Positions 41,585-51,100 of a stretch of DNA of 64,000 nt are shown one piece after another. The translations under genes and the position numbers were made by a program. Positions within the stretch are counted from its first letter, which is position 1; each line of letters starts with the position of its first letter. Origin of the DNA: JBFIHF01 sp964411125 (GTDB lineage: Bacteria > Myxococcota_A > Bradymonadia > Bradymonadales > Bradymonadaceae). The notes beneath the pieces are model-generated. The model ran no database searches. It saw nothing but the letters and a program-made list of their open reading frames with translations, and was not told the DNA's origin. Where the stretch lies: contig CAYPJU010000017.1 in NCBI GenBank assembly GCA_964411125.1, positions 28,640 through 92,639 on the forward strand, in the 5' to 3' direction.

Positions 41585-43284
41585 CGAAACGATACGTACA
41601 GACGCTCGCCGGCCTCACCGCTCTCATCGTAGCCGCGACCTCGTGTTCCGGCGGCCAGAAGGCTGCTGACGAGACCCCCGTCGAGCCGACGACAGAGTCG
41701 AAGACCGCCGCGATCAAGATCCTCGCCTTCAACGACCTTCACGGGCATCTGGACGGTCCCAGCGGTTCGGTCTCCGTCGACGGGGCACGGGTCGACGCTG
41801 GCGGCGCCGACTACCTCGCGGCCAAGGTGGCGCAGATCAAACGCCTGCACCCCAACACCCTCACCGTCACCGCCGGCGACATGATCGGCGCGAGCCCCCT
41901 GCTGTCGGCCCTCTTTCACGACGAGCCGACCATCGAAGCTCTCAACGAGATGACGGTCGACGTCGCCTCCGTCGGCAACCACGAGTTCGACGAGGGAGTC
42001 GACGAGCTCAAGCGAATGATGGAGGGGGGCTGCCACCCCGTCGACGGGTGTCAGGACGGTGACCCCTACGAGGGCGCTGCGTTTCCGCTGTTGGCGGCGA
42101 ACGTCACTTATGTCGACAGCGGTGAGTCGATCTTCCCCGGGTATGTGGTCCGCGAACTGGACGGCGTGAAGATCGGGTTCATCGGCCTCACCCTCGAAGG
42201 AACTCCCGCGATCGTCTCCGCCGAGGGGATCAAGGGGCTGAAGTTCGGTAAGGAGGCGGACGCCATCAACGAGATCGTCCCGAAGCTGCAGGCCGAAGGG
42301 GTCGAGACGATCATCGTGCTCGTGCACGAGGGGGGCTACGCGACGCAGGAACAGGAAGACGTGAACGGTTGCCCCGGTGTCTCGGGGCCGATCGTCGAGC
42401 TCGTCGAAGAGGTGGACGACGCCGTCGACGTCTTCGTGACGGGGCACACCCACCAGGCCTACATCTGCGAGATGGACGGTCGGCTCGTCACTGCTGCGAA
42501 GTCGTACGGTCGGCTCCTCACCGAGATCGACCTCGAGGTCGACCGCCAGACCGGCGATGTCGTCTCGCGAAAGGCGACCAACCTCGTCATCGATCGGGCC
42601 GGCGATCCCCACCCCGGCGTCGACTCGATCAAGAGGAAGTACTCGAAGCTCGCAGCGCCGCTCGCCGAACAGAAGATCGGAACGATCAGCGAGACTTTCT
42701 CGCGCGACACCGACGAGAACGGGGAGTCACCCCTGGGGCGCCTGATCGCGGACATTCAACTCGACGCGACGAAGTCGAAAGAGACGGGCGCCGCACAGCT
42801 CGCGCTCATGAACCTCGGCGGAATCCGAGCACCGCTCGAATTCGAAGAGGCAGGCGACGCCAGCGGTATCGTGACGTACGCAGACGCGCACACGGTCCAA
42901 CCGTTCGGCAACAGCCTGGTCACGATGACCCTCACGGGGCGACAACTTCACGATCTGCTCGAGAGCCAATTCACCGACCCCGATCGAGTACGCCCGCTCC
43001 AGGCGTCGCGTGGATTCCAGTACGAGTGGAGCGCCAGCGCGCCCATCGGAGACAAGGTCGACCCGAAGTCGATCAAGCTCGATGGGAAGGTCCTCGACCC
43101 GCGCGGCAACTACCGCATCACCGTCAACAGCTTCCTCGCCAACGGGGGGGACGGGATGGAAGTGCTCGCCAGCGGCACCGAACGCATCGGCGGCCCGATC
43201 GACCTCGCCGCGCTGGTCGCCTACTTCAGCGAGAACTCACCGGTCAAACCGACCAGCGACCGCCGCATCAAACGAGTCGACTGA
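41581..43284 (+). CDS. 5'-nucleotidase/2',3'-cyclic phosphodiesterase-type lipoprotein (UshA family)
   Basis: This encodes 567 residues from a TTG start that overlaps the kinase stop (TTGA), with AGGAG about nine bases upstream. Lipobox: A-A-T-S-C. The metallophosphatase domain shows A-F-N-D-L-H-G-H, G-D-M-I-G-A-S-P, G-N-H-E-F-D-E-G and G-H-T-H-Q, supplying the dinuclear metal site. The C-terminal nucleotide-binding domain follows from about residue 380 (N-L-G-G-I-R, F-G-N-S-L-V, N-S-F-L-A-N-G-G-D-G). It hydrolyses nucleotides outside the cytoplasm to nucleosides and phosphate. It is the last gene of the overlapping operon. Confidence 0.92.
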   Translation: MTKRYVQTLAGLTALIVAATSCSGGQKAADETPVEPTTESKTAAIKILAFNDLHGHLDGPSGSVSVDGARVDAGGADYLAAKVAQIKRLHPNTLTVTAGDMIGASPLLSALFHDEPTIEALNEMTVDVASVGNHEFDEGVDELKRMMEGGCHPVDGCQDGDPYEGAAFPLLAANVTYVDSGESIFPGYVVRELDGVKIGFIGLTLEGTPAIVSAEGIKGLKFGKEADAINEIVPKLQAEGVETIIVLVHEGGYATQEQEDVNGCPGVSGPIVELVEEVDDAVDVFVTGHTHQAYICEMDGRLVTAAKSYGRLLTEIDLEVDRQTGDVVSRKATNLVIDRAGDPHPGVDSIKRKYSKLAAPLAEQKIGTISETFSRDTDENGESPLGRLIADIQLDATKSKETGAAQLALMNLGGIRAPLEFEEAGDASGIVTYADAHTVQPFGNSLVTMTLTGRQLHDLLESQFTDPDRVRPLQASRGFQYEWSASAPIGDKVDPKSIKLDGKVLDPRGNYRITVNSFLANGGDGMEVLASGTERIGGPIDLAALVAYFSENSPVKPTSDRRIKRVD

Positions 43285-43484
43285 CCCTCGTCGGGCCGTA
43301 GCTCGTTCCCGCGTCCCGCTTCTCGCTTCNNNNNNNNNNNNNNNNNNNNNNNNNNNNNNNNNNNNNNNNNNNNNNNNNNNNNNNNNNNNNNNNNNNNNNN
43401 NNNNNNNNNNNNNNNNNNNNNNNNNNNNNAGTCGACTGACCCTCGTCGGGCCGTAGCTCGTTCCCGCGTCCCGCTTCTCGCTTC
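43275..43484. repeat. 55-bp direct duplication flanking a 100-N gap (assembly artefact)
   Basis: Bases 43275-43329, which include the stop of the 5'-nucleotidase gene, recur identically at 43430-43484 immediately after the run of Ns at 43330-43429. The natural reading is two contigs ending in the same sequence that the scaffolder left unmerged. The Ns and one copy should probably be removed. Confidence 0.85.
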
Positions 43485-43539
43485 CTGCTTCCCGCTTCCT
43501 GCTTCCCGCTTCCCGCTACCCGCTTCCCGCTACCCGCGG
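43470..43539. repeat. Heptamer tandem repeat (CCCGCTT and variants, ten units)
   Basis: Ten consecutive 7-bp units occur: CCCGCTT, CTCGCTT, CCTGCTT, CCCGCTT, CCTGCTT, CCCGCTT, CCCGCTA, CCCGCTT, CCCGCTA, CCCGCGG. It separates two convergent genes, and the ninth unit (CCCGCTA) supplies the TAG stop of the giant surface protein. It is the likely reason the assembly broke here. Confidence 0.9.
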
Positions 43540-46500
43540 ATACGGCGTCGAATGATGCCGGCGAAGGCGAACCCGAGCAGCAGCAGCGCGGGGGCGTGGT
43601 CGGGTCGCTTCGAGGCCACCCCACAGCACGTCTTTTTGTCGTCGTCGTCGCGAGGGGGCCGCTCGAAGCTATCGTCGCATGCGTCCCCGACACCGTTGTC
43701 GTCGTCGTCTTCCTGATCGGGGTTGGCGTCGACGGGGCAGTTGTCGTCGTCGTCGTCGATGCCGTCACCGTCGATGTCGGGGTCGCATGCATCGCCGAGC
43801 CCGTCCTCGTCGAGGTCACCGATCTCGGAGGTCGCGAGACCCGGGCAGTTGTCGTCCTCGTCGAGGACGCCGTCCCCGTCGTCGTCGTCGTCGCATGCGT
43901 CGCCGTCACCGTCCTGGTCGGAGTCGGTCTGGGAGGTGTTGGCGACGTCGGGGCAGTTGTCGTTGGCATCGGGGACGCCGTCGCCGTCCGTGTCGTTCGA
44001 CGGGTCGCCGTCGCAGGCGTCGCCGATCCCGTTCCCGTCCGCGTCTTCCTGGCCGGCGTTGGGGACGACGCGGCAGTTGTCGACCGAGTCTTCGACGCGG
44101 TCGCCGTCCGAGTCGAGGTCGCGGTAGTCGGGGAGATCGTCGCCATCCGTGTTGACCGCCCGGGTGAGGGGGTCGTCGTCGCCCGCTTCGTCGATGTCGA
44201 GGATGCCGTCGCCGTCGGAGTCGTCGTCGAGAGCGTCGATCGTCATGTCCATGTCGGTGTCGAACGGAGCAGCGGTCGAGCCGAGCTCTTCGCCGTCGGC
44301 GATCGTGTCTCCGTCGGAATCGATTCGGTCGGGGTCGAGCCCGAACTCGGCTTCGCGATCGTTCCGCAGTCCGTCACCGTCGCGGTCTTCGTCGCAAAGG
44401 TCGCCGTCGCCGTCGCCGTCGATGTCGCTCTGGTCGGCGTTGACGACCAACAGGCAGTTGTCGGACGCGTCGTCGGCTCCGTCGTCGTCGGAGTCGGTGT
44501 CACGCAGGTCGGGGGTGCCGTCGCCGTCGGTATCAACGGGCGGGGTGTCCAGGTCGTCGTCGCCTGCTTCGACGCTGTCGAGGATCCCGTCGCCATCCGA
44601 GTCGTCGTCGAGCGCGTCGAGGATCTGGTCGCCGTCTGTGTCGTAAGCCTGGGTGAGGACCGGTCCGACTTCGTCACCGTCGGAGACCGTGTCGCCGTCG
44701 GAGTCGATCGACATCGAGTCGAGGCCGTTGGCGTCCTCCCAGTCGTCGGCGACCCCGTCGCCGTCGTTGTCGAGGAACGAGAGCTCGATCCGCACGTTGG
44801 CCGTGGAGGTGTCGGTCCCGTCGGTCGCGGTGAACTCGAGGACGTGTCGACCCGAATCGCCCGAGTTGGTGTTCCAGGTGAAACGGCCCGTCGTCGCGTC
44901 GAGCGACGAGCTTTGAGGCGGATTGTTGAGCCCGTAAGTGACCGTGTCGCCGTCCCCGTCGGTCGCCTGGACGCGGAAGGCGACCATGCTGCCGGCGGCG
45001 GCTCGAATGGTGGAGAGAGGCGTCGGCGGCAGAAACTGTGGGGCGAGGTTCACGTCCACGACGGTCACGGTGACGGTCGAGCTCGAGAAGAGCGCGCCGT
45101 CCGAGATCGTGTAGTTGAACGTCTCGGTGCCCGAGAAGCCGGCGTCGGGCGTGTACTCGATGCGGTTGGCTACGATGGCCGCCGTGCCGTTCGCGACCAG
45201 CCCGACCTGCGCGATGTAGGGGGTGCTGTCGGGATCGGTGTCGTTCGCCAGCACGTCGATCAGGACCGGGGTGCTCTTCGAGGTCGTCGCGGTGTCGGGA
45301 TTCGCGACCGGGGGACTCGGGGAGTCGATGACAGCGACGCGGATCGTACCGCTCGCGACGTTTCCGGCGCTGTCGGTGATCGTGTACCCGAACGTGTCGA
45401 AGCCCGAGAAGAACTGATTCGGCGTGTAGGTCAGCGTCGCTCCACTCTGCGAGACGGTGCCGTTCATCGGCGTTCCGACCGACGTGATCGTGAGGGCATC
45501 GTTCTCCGGGTCCGTATCGTTCGACAGCGGAGTGATGGTCACCGCGGTTCCCTCGGGGGTGGACACGCTGTCGAGTCGTGCGGTCGGCGGCTGGTTGTTG
45601 CTCGTCACGTTGATCGTGATCTGCCCCGTATCACTGCCCCCCGTGGCGCTGACGACGTACGAGACGTAGTCCTGCCCCGAAAATCCCGTATTGGGCGTGT
45701 AGGTGACCGACGTTCCGTCCAGGGAGGCCGTACCGTTCGTCGGCTGGCCGATCGAAGTCAGCGACAGCGCATCACCGTCGGGGTCGGAATCGTTCGCGAG
45801 CGGGAAGACCGTGACCGCCTGATCGCGCGGGGTCGTCGCGACATCGTTCGTCGCGACCGGCGGTCGATTCGCCCCCGTCACGTCGATGTAGACGGTGGCG
45901 GGTGCCGACGTCTGGGTGCCGTCGGTGGCGACGTAGGTGAACGACTGCCGACCGACCACGGATCCGTTGTAGGTGAAACTACCGTCGGGCCGAAGGTTCA
46001 GGGTTCCCGAAGTCGGCTGCGTCTGGACGCTCGCCGTGAGGGGATCCCCTTCGGGATCGACGTCGTTCCCCAGAACCCCTGGGGCGGTGACGGAGAGCGG
46101 GACGCCGGCGACGACCGAGTAACTGTCGTCGACCGCGAGGGTCTCGCCGCTGAGGGCGTGAAAGTGCACCTGTCCGCCGGTACCTTCCTCGGGAGCCCCT
46201 ACCGCGAGGGCGAGGTTCATCGAGACGGAGGCGCCGAACCGGTCGCCGGTGCTTCCCGTGGGGGAGGTGAGGCGGCTGACGACGCCCCAGGTGTCGGTGC
46301 CCCCCTGGTCTTGGGAGACGAAGACGGCGGTGCCGGGGCCGGCACCGGGTGCGCCGACGATCATGAAGCTGCCGAGATTCGCGATCGACGTGCCGAACGC
46401 TGCGCCGCTCGCTGCGGCACCGTCCTGCACGCGCTTCTCGAAGCCCCACGCGTTCTCCCCCCCGAGGTTCTGGCTGTAGCGGAAGACGGCACCGGAGGTT

Positions 46501-47969
46501 CCGTGTCCCGGGGCTCCGACGGCGAGGCTCGGGCCGCGAACGGAGAGGGCGGCGCCGAAGCGGGCGCCGGTGCTGCCTCCGACGGAGTCGATCGGGAGTC
46601 GCTCGCGCCACTCCACGATCTCGGGATCGTTCTCGTCGAATTCGGCGGCGAAACGTCGAACCCGGCCGGAGTTCGTCGCCTCACCGTTCTCTCCCGGTGC
46701 GCCCACGAGCAGGGTCGACCCGTCGCCGGCGAAGCTGACGCTCGTCCCGAGCGCTGCGTTGGCGTTGGGAGCGTCGTCGAGGGTCAGCGGCGTCTCCACC
46801 CACTGGAACGTGCTCGACGATCGTCCGAAGAGGAAGACCTCGCCCGAGCCCGTGTTCGCGCCCGACGCGGTGGGAGCGCCTACCGCTACGAATACGATGT
46901 CGTTGCCTGCGGGGGGGACGTCCTGCGAGGTGAGATCGACGGACGAGCCGAACCCGCCACCCTGCTGAAGACCGAGGGGGGCGAAGGTGTACTCGAGCAG
47001 GATCGACGCTCCGCCGACGACGAAGAGATGCGCCGCGCCCGTGTTGGCGCCCGGGCCCGTGTCGCCGGGGGCGCCCACCAGAATGTTGTTGCCCTCGATG
47101 GCGACGGCGGCGCCGAAGCGCGCGCCGGCGACGGGGGAGGGGTCCGTCAGTTTCTGTTTCTCGGTCCAGGTGCCGTTCTGCTGGCGTTCGAAAACGTAGA
47201 CGGCCCCGCGGCTCCCATTGTGATCGGGGGCACCGACGACGGTCAGGTCACCGTCGACGGCGACCGCGGCACCGAAGTCGTCGCCCGCCGTAGTATCGGC
47301 GGCCGCGGACTGGGCGAGGCGTGCGATCGTCGGGTCGATGACGATCGGGTAGGTGGCGCCGCGGTCGTCGACGGTGATCTGCACCGTCCAGTCCGAAGTC
47401 GTCTTCATCGACGCGGTGAGAGGCTTGCGGTCGGCGTCCCACGCGGCGAGCCCGTGGTAGCTGAAACGGCGCACCTCGTTCTGGACTAGATAGATTTTTG
47501 CGTCTTCCGGATCGAACCGTGGAACCAGGCCGTCGAAACGAACGTCGATCTCGATGGGACCGGTCCCGCCCGGACGACGGGCGATGGTCCACGACTGTTG
47601 GATCCCCTCGCGGCCGTTTCGGAACGTCTCGACGAAGTGCTCACGAGCGAGCTCCACACGCTGGTCACTCTTCTCGGTCGTGCGGATCCGATTGTCGAGA
47701 TTTCGGTCGGCACGACCGAGGCTCTCGGTCTTGACCACGAGCGAAAAGCCTTCCTGGGCGAACACCGGTGCGAGATGGAGCCCGTCGTCGCGCACCGCGA
47801 GTCGCACCGCGTGGGCGTCGTTCGCGGCCTTTGCGTTGGTCTCGCCCGCAAACGCGAATGGCGAAGTGGAGGGCGAGGGAGCGGGGGCTTCTTCTTCGCG
47901 GCTCTCACACGACAGCGTGAGGAGCATCGTCGCGAGGAGCGCCCGCGATACCCAGGTTCCGTGAGTCAT
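43530..47969 (-). CDS. Giant surface protein: FG-GAP repeats, cadherin-like tandem repeats, thrombospondin type-3 repeats, MYXO-CTERM tag
   Basis: This encodes 1,479 residues. The N-terminus has a signal with a possible lipobox (L-L-T-L-S-C). FG-GAP-like blades lie at about 215-610, with repeats of the form G-D-D-F-G-A-A-V-A-V-D-G-D and V-G-A-P. Four or five cadherin/Ig-like units follow at about 615-1060 (L-A-N-D-(S/T)-D-P-D and Y-T-P-x-x-x-F-S-G motifs). Thrombospondin type-3 calcium repeats fill about 1068-1430 (D-S-D-G-D-G-I-L-D, D-N-C-P-D-V-A-N). The end reads K-T-C-C-G, a short hinge, A-L-L-L-L-G-F-A-F-A-G and R-R-R-I-R, a MYXO-CTERM-type tag. Many Ca2+-binding Asp residues imply a calcium-stiffened adhesin-like rod. 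Confidence 0.88.
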   Translation of the reverse strand: MTHGTWVSRALLATMLLTLSCESREEEAPAPSPSTSPFAFAGETNAKAANDAHAVRLAVRDDGLHLAPVFAQEGFSLVVKTESLGRADRNLDNRIRTTEKSDQRVELAREHFVETFRNGREGIQQSWTIARRPGGTGPIEIDVRFDGLVPRFDPEDAKIYLVQNEVRRFSYHGLAAWDADRKPLTASMKTTSDWTVQITVDDRGATYPIVIDPTIARLAQSAAADTTAGDDFGAAVAVDGDLTVVGAPDHNGSRGAVYVFERQQNGTWTEKQKLTDPSPVAGARFGAAVAIEGNNILVGAPGDTGPGANTGAAHLFVVGGASILLEYTFAPLGLQQGGGFGSSVDLTSQDVPPAGNDIVFVAVGAPTASGANTGSGEVFLFGRSSSTFQWVETPLTLDDAPNANAALGTSVSFAGDGSTLLVGAPGENGEATNSGRVRRFAAEFDENDPEIVEWRERLPIDSVGGSTGARFGAALSVRGPSLAVGAPGHGTSGAVFRYSQNLGGENAWGFEKRVQDGAAASGAAFGTSIANLGSFMIVGAPGAGPGTAVFVSQDQGGTDTWGVVSRLTSPTGSTGDRFGASVSMNLALAVGAPEEGTGGQVHFHALSGETLAVDDSYSVVAGVPLSVTAPGVLGNDVDPEGDPLTASVQTQPTSGTLNLRPDGSFTYNGSVVGRQSFTYVATDGTQTSAPATVYIDVTGANRPPVATNDVATTPRDQAVTVFPLANDSDPDGDALSLTSIGQPTNGTASLDGTSVTYTPNTGFSGQDYVSYVVSATGGSDTGQITINVTSNNQPPTARLDSVSTPEGTAVTITPLSNDTDPENDALTITSVGTPMNGTVSQSGATLTYTPNQFFSGFDTFGYTITDSAGNVASGTIRVAVIDSPSPPVANPDTATTSKSTPVLIDVLANDTDPDSTPYIAQVGLVANGTAAIVANRIEYTPDAGFSGTETFNYTISDGALFSSSTVTVTVVDVNLAPQFLPPTPLSTIRAAAGSMVAFRVQATDGDGDTVTYGLNNPPQSSSLDATTGRFTWNTNSGDSGRHVLEFTATDGTDTSTANVRIELSFLDNDGDGVADDWEDANGLDSMSIDSDGDTVSDGDEVGPVLTQAYDTDGDQILDALDDDSDGDGILDSVEAGDDDLDTPPVDTDGDGTPDLRDTDSDDDGADDASDNCLLVVNADQSDIDGDGDGDLCDEDRDGDGLRNDREAEFGLDPDRIDSDGDTIADGEELGSTAAPFDTDMDMTIDALDDDSDGDGILDIDEAGDDDPLTRAVNTDGDDLPDYRDLDSDGDRVEDSVDNCRVVPNAGQEDADGNGIGDACDGDPSNDTDGDGVPDANDNCPDVANTSQTDSDQDGDGDACDDDDDGDGVLDEDDNCPGLATSEIGDLDEDGLGDACDPDIDGDGIDDDDDNCPVDANPDQEDDDDNGVGDACDDSFERPPRDDDDKKTCCGVASKRPDHAPALLLLGFAFAGIIRRRIRG

Positions 47970-48179
47970 GGTCCGAACCTCCGGCCGTACGCGGCCGCCG
48001 CCCCCGTGTCGAGGCGGGCTTTCAGATGGAAATTACGAGTGTGCGAAAGTGTGACCGAAAGCCCGACGTAAGTCTAGGAGGCACGCGCCCTCCTCGGAAT
48101 TCGTTTGCCCGGTGTTTTCGGCTGCGCTAGGCTTGTAGGTAACGCATAAGACAACATGTTTTCCGACTGAGGGGCACTC

Positions 48180-51100
48180 GTGCATTCTAATCTACGTGGC
48201 ACCCGGCGTGTGGCTGCAGTTCTTCTGCACGCGCTGTTGATGGTGGCCGGTTTTGCACTTTGCTCCTTTGGAGGGGTGGAAGCGGCGACGGCGGCGTGCG
48301 GCGATGGAATCATCGACTGCGACGAGACGTGTGACGACAGCAACACGACGGCCGGGGACGGCTGCAACGCGATGTGCCGCATCGAGTACTCTTCGGACTG
48401 TCCGACCGTCGTGGACGGTCTCGACCTGATCCCCGTCAGCTACTGGTCGCTCGACGACGTGGGACCGACCGCGGTCGACTTCGTCCGCGCGATCGACGGG
48501 ACCGCCAACGGAGGGGTGTCGTTCGAGGCGATCGGTGCGTCGGGTTCGACGGGGTCGAGCGCTGAATTCAACGGGCTGGACTCCTACATCGAGATCCCGC
48601 ACGACCCGGCATTCTTCGTCGACGAGGGGGCGATCTCGTTGTGGTTCCGCGCCGATGCGCTCCCCACGTCCGGAGTCGTCGGGCTCTTCTCCAAAGACGC
48701 TACGGATCTGGATCCGGGGGGCGGCCACGTCAGCATCTACGTCGCCGACACGGGAGCGCTCACGCTGCGGGTGCAACCCGACGATCTAGGCCTCGGAATT
48801 CGAGGCGACGTCTGCACCGTCGGCGCCGAGTGCACGTCGGGCACCTGCTCGTCGGGGGCGTGCACCGATCCCTCGGCGAAAGTCGTGGGGCCGACGGTGG
48901 CGACAGGCACGTGGTACCACGTCGTCGCGACGTTCGGGCCCGCGGGGCTCAACCTCTACGTCGACGGAAACTCGGTCGGAACAAATCCCTACACCGGTGG
49001 TCTCGGGACGAGCTCCGGAGGGACCGGAAACACCGAACCGATCGCCCTCGGCGCATCGACACTGAGTTCGGTCGCCGGAAGCGTCTCGCCGATCACGGGT
49101 GTCCTCGACGGTGCGATCGACGAGGTCTACTTCTTCGACGCCCAGCTCGGGGATGCGCAGGTGGCGAGCCTCTACGGAGGCGAGTCCTGCACGACCCCCG
49201 GCGGCGCATGTACGACCGGGGTCGTCACGCCTGGCTGCGGTGACGGAGTCCTCGACGCCTTCCGCGAAGAGTGCGACGACGCCAACGCGACCGACAACGA
49301 CGGTTGCAGCTCCACCTGTCGGATCGAGTACTGCGGCGATGGGATCGTCAACGACACCGGCGAGACGTGCGACGACGGCAACCGGGTCGACCGCAGCTAC
49401 CTCACCTCCTACAAAGTGGACGGTTGTTCTCACCTCTGCCAGGTCGAACCCGGGTGGACGTGCACGGGCGAACCTTCCGTCTGCACCAAGCAGACCGTGT
49501 GCGGCGACGGAATCGTCGACGTCGACGAGGTGTGCGACGGCGGAGCGGGCTGCTCGGCCGACTGCCAGCGCTTCATCACCTGCGGCGACAGTTGGATCGA
49601 CACCGGCGAAGCGTGCGACGACGCCAACCTGACCGACGGGGACGGCTGTAGCTCTGGTTGTGCGGTCGAAGCGGGATGGACCTGCTCGTCGTCCTCCTCG
49701 AGCTACCGGCCCTATCCCTCGACCTGCGTTTCGACCTGCGGCGACGGGATGCAAGTCGGACTCGAGGCGTGCGATGACGGAAACGTCCTCCCGGGAGACG
49801 GGTGCGACGAACACTGCCGCGTCGAAGAGTGTGGGGACGGCTTCGTCAAGGGAACCGAACAATGTGACGACAACAACCAGACCGCCGGTGATGGCTGCAG
49901 TGTCACCTGCCAGGTCGAGCCAGGCTGGGTCTGTCCTCCCTTGCCGAAGGCCGGCAAGTGCGTCGTAGAGACTGTCTGCGATCCGGCGGAGTTTCGCGTC
50001 AACAAGGCGTACACGAACTACGGTGGCTACGTGAGCTGCCCCTTCAACCCGACGCTCGACACGAACGCCGACGGCGTCCCCGATTGCCCGGGGAGCAAGA
50101 TGATCGTCACTTATCCCAACGTCCGCCCCTTCGAGCTGACCGCCACCGACACGCAGATCTTTTTCGATGCCGTGAGCGTCAGCCCCGTCGACGTCGTCGC
50201 GACCATCGAGTTTGCCGTCGCCACGGTGCAGGGCGGGAGTGAGCCCGACATGTCGGGTTTCACCACGGTCGTCTCGTCCGGGACCGCCTCGTCCAGGGGC
50301 GACACGACGTCCAGTAACTTCGACCTCGCGTTCACGGCCGACCAGCCCTATTCGTTCCCGGGCGGAACGCTGATCGTGCGCATTACGGGTGAGGCCGGCG
50401 AAGTAACGCTGCGCCGCTCCGAATATGCGGGGAACATGTATCTCGACTACGACAACGCCTATCCATGGGACATGGTGGATCCGGTCTACAGCTATCCCGA
50501 GTTTGCGTTCCGCATTCAGAAGGGAGCCGCGATCTGCGCCGTCAACCGCCTCGGGTACTGCGATCCCGGCACGACGTTCTGTACGCCTCCCGGCACCGAC
50601 TTTCCCCAGAACGAGTACTGGTGTGGGAACGACGGTGGAACGGCTCAGAATTGCCACGAGTCCTACAACCCCGCGTACAGTTTCTGGTCCTCCTCTTCCT
50701 ACGACACCTACGATCTGACCGCCGGCTGGCACTGCGACCGGGTCCGGCTCTACCGACGCACCCCGACCTGCAACGTCAACAGCCAGGACCCCGGAAAGGC
50801 GTCCTGCTCCTACGGCCAGGGAGACCTCATCGACACGGTCGTGACGGAGTGTGAGTCGTGCTTCGACGGCAACCCCTGTACCGACGACGTGACCAGAACC
50901 TACGGCTGCTACAACTACACCATCGCGCCGACATCTTGCTGGGACGGTCCTCCCAGCCAGCGCGGAACAGGAACGTGTTCCGACGGTCAAGACTTCTGCC
51001 AGAACCCCGGCCCCGAATGCATCGGCGCGACCTACGCGAGCACCGACGTATGTGACGGGCTCGACAACGACTGCGACGCCACCGTGGACGACACCACCAC

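Noticed and set aside
43470..43539. Heptamer repeat considered as an array or attachment site
   Set aside because: Seven-bp contiguous units without spacers, next to an assembly join; no integrase nearby.
43596..47489. A 1,297-codon plus-strand open frame opposite the giant FG-GAP/TSP3 protein
   Set aside because: It is Val/Gly/Arg-rich, follows the reverse complement of Asp-rich repeats (GAC/GTC), has no signal or family motif, and the minus-strand product has clear domains.
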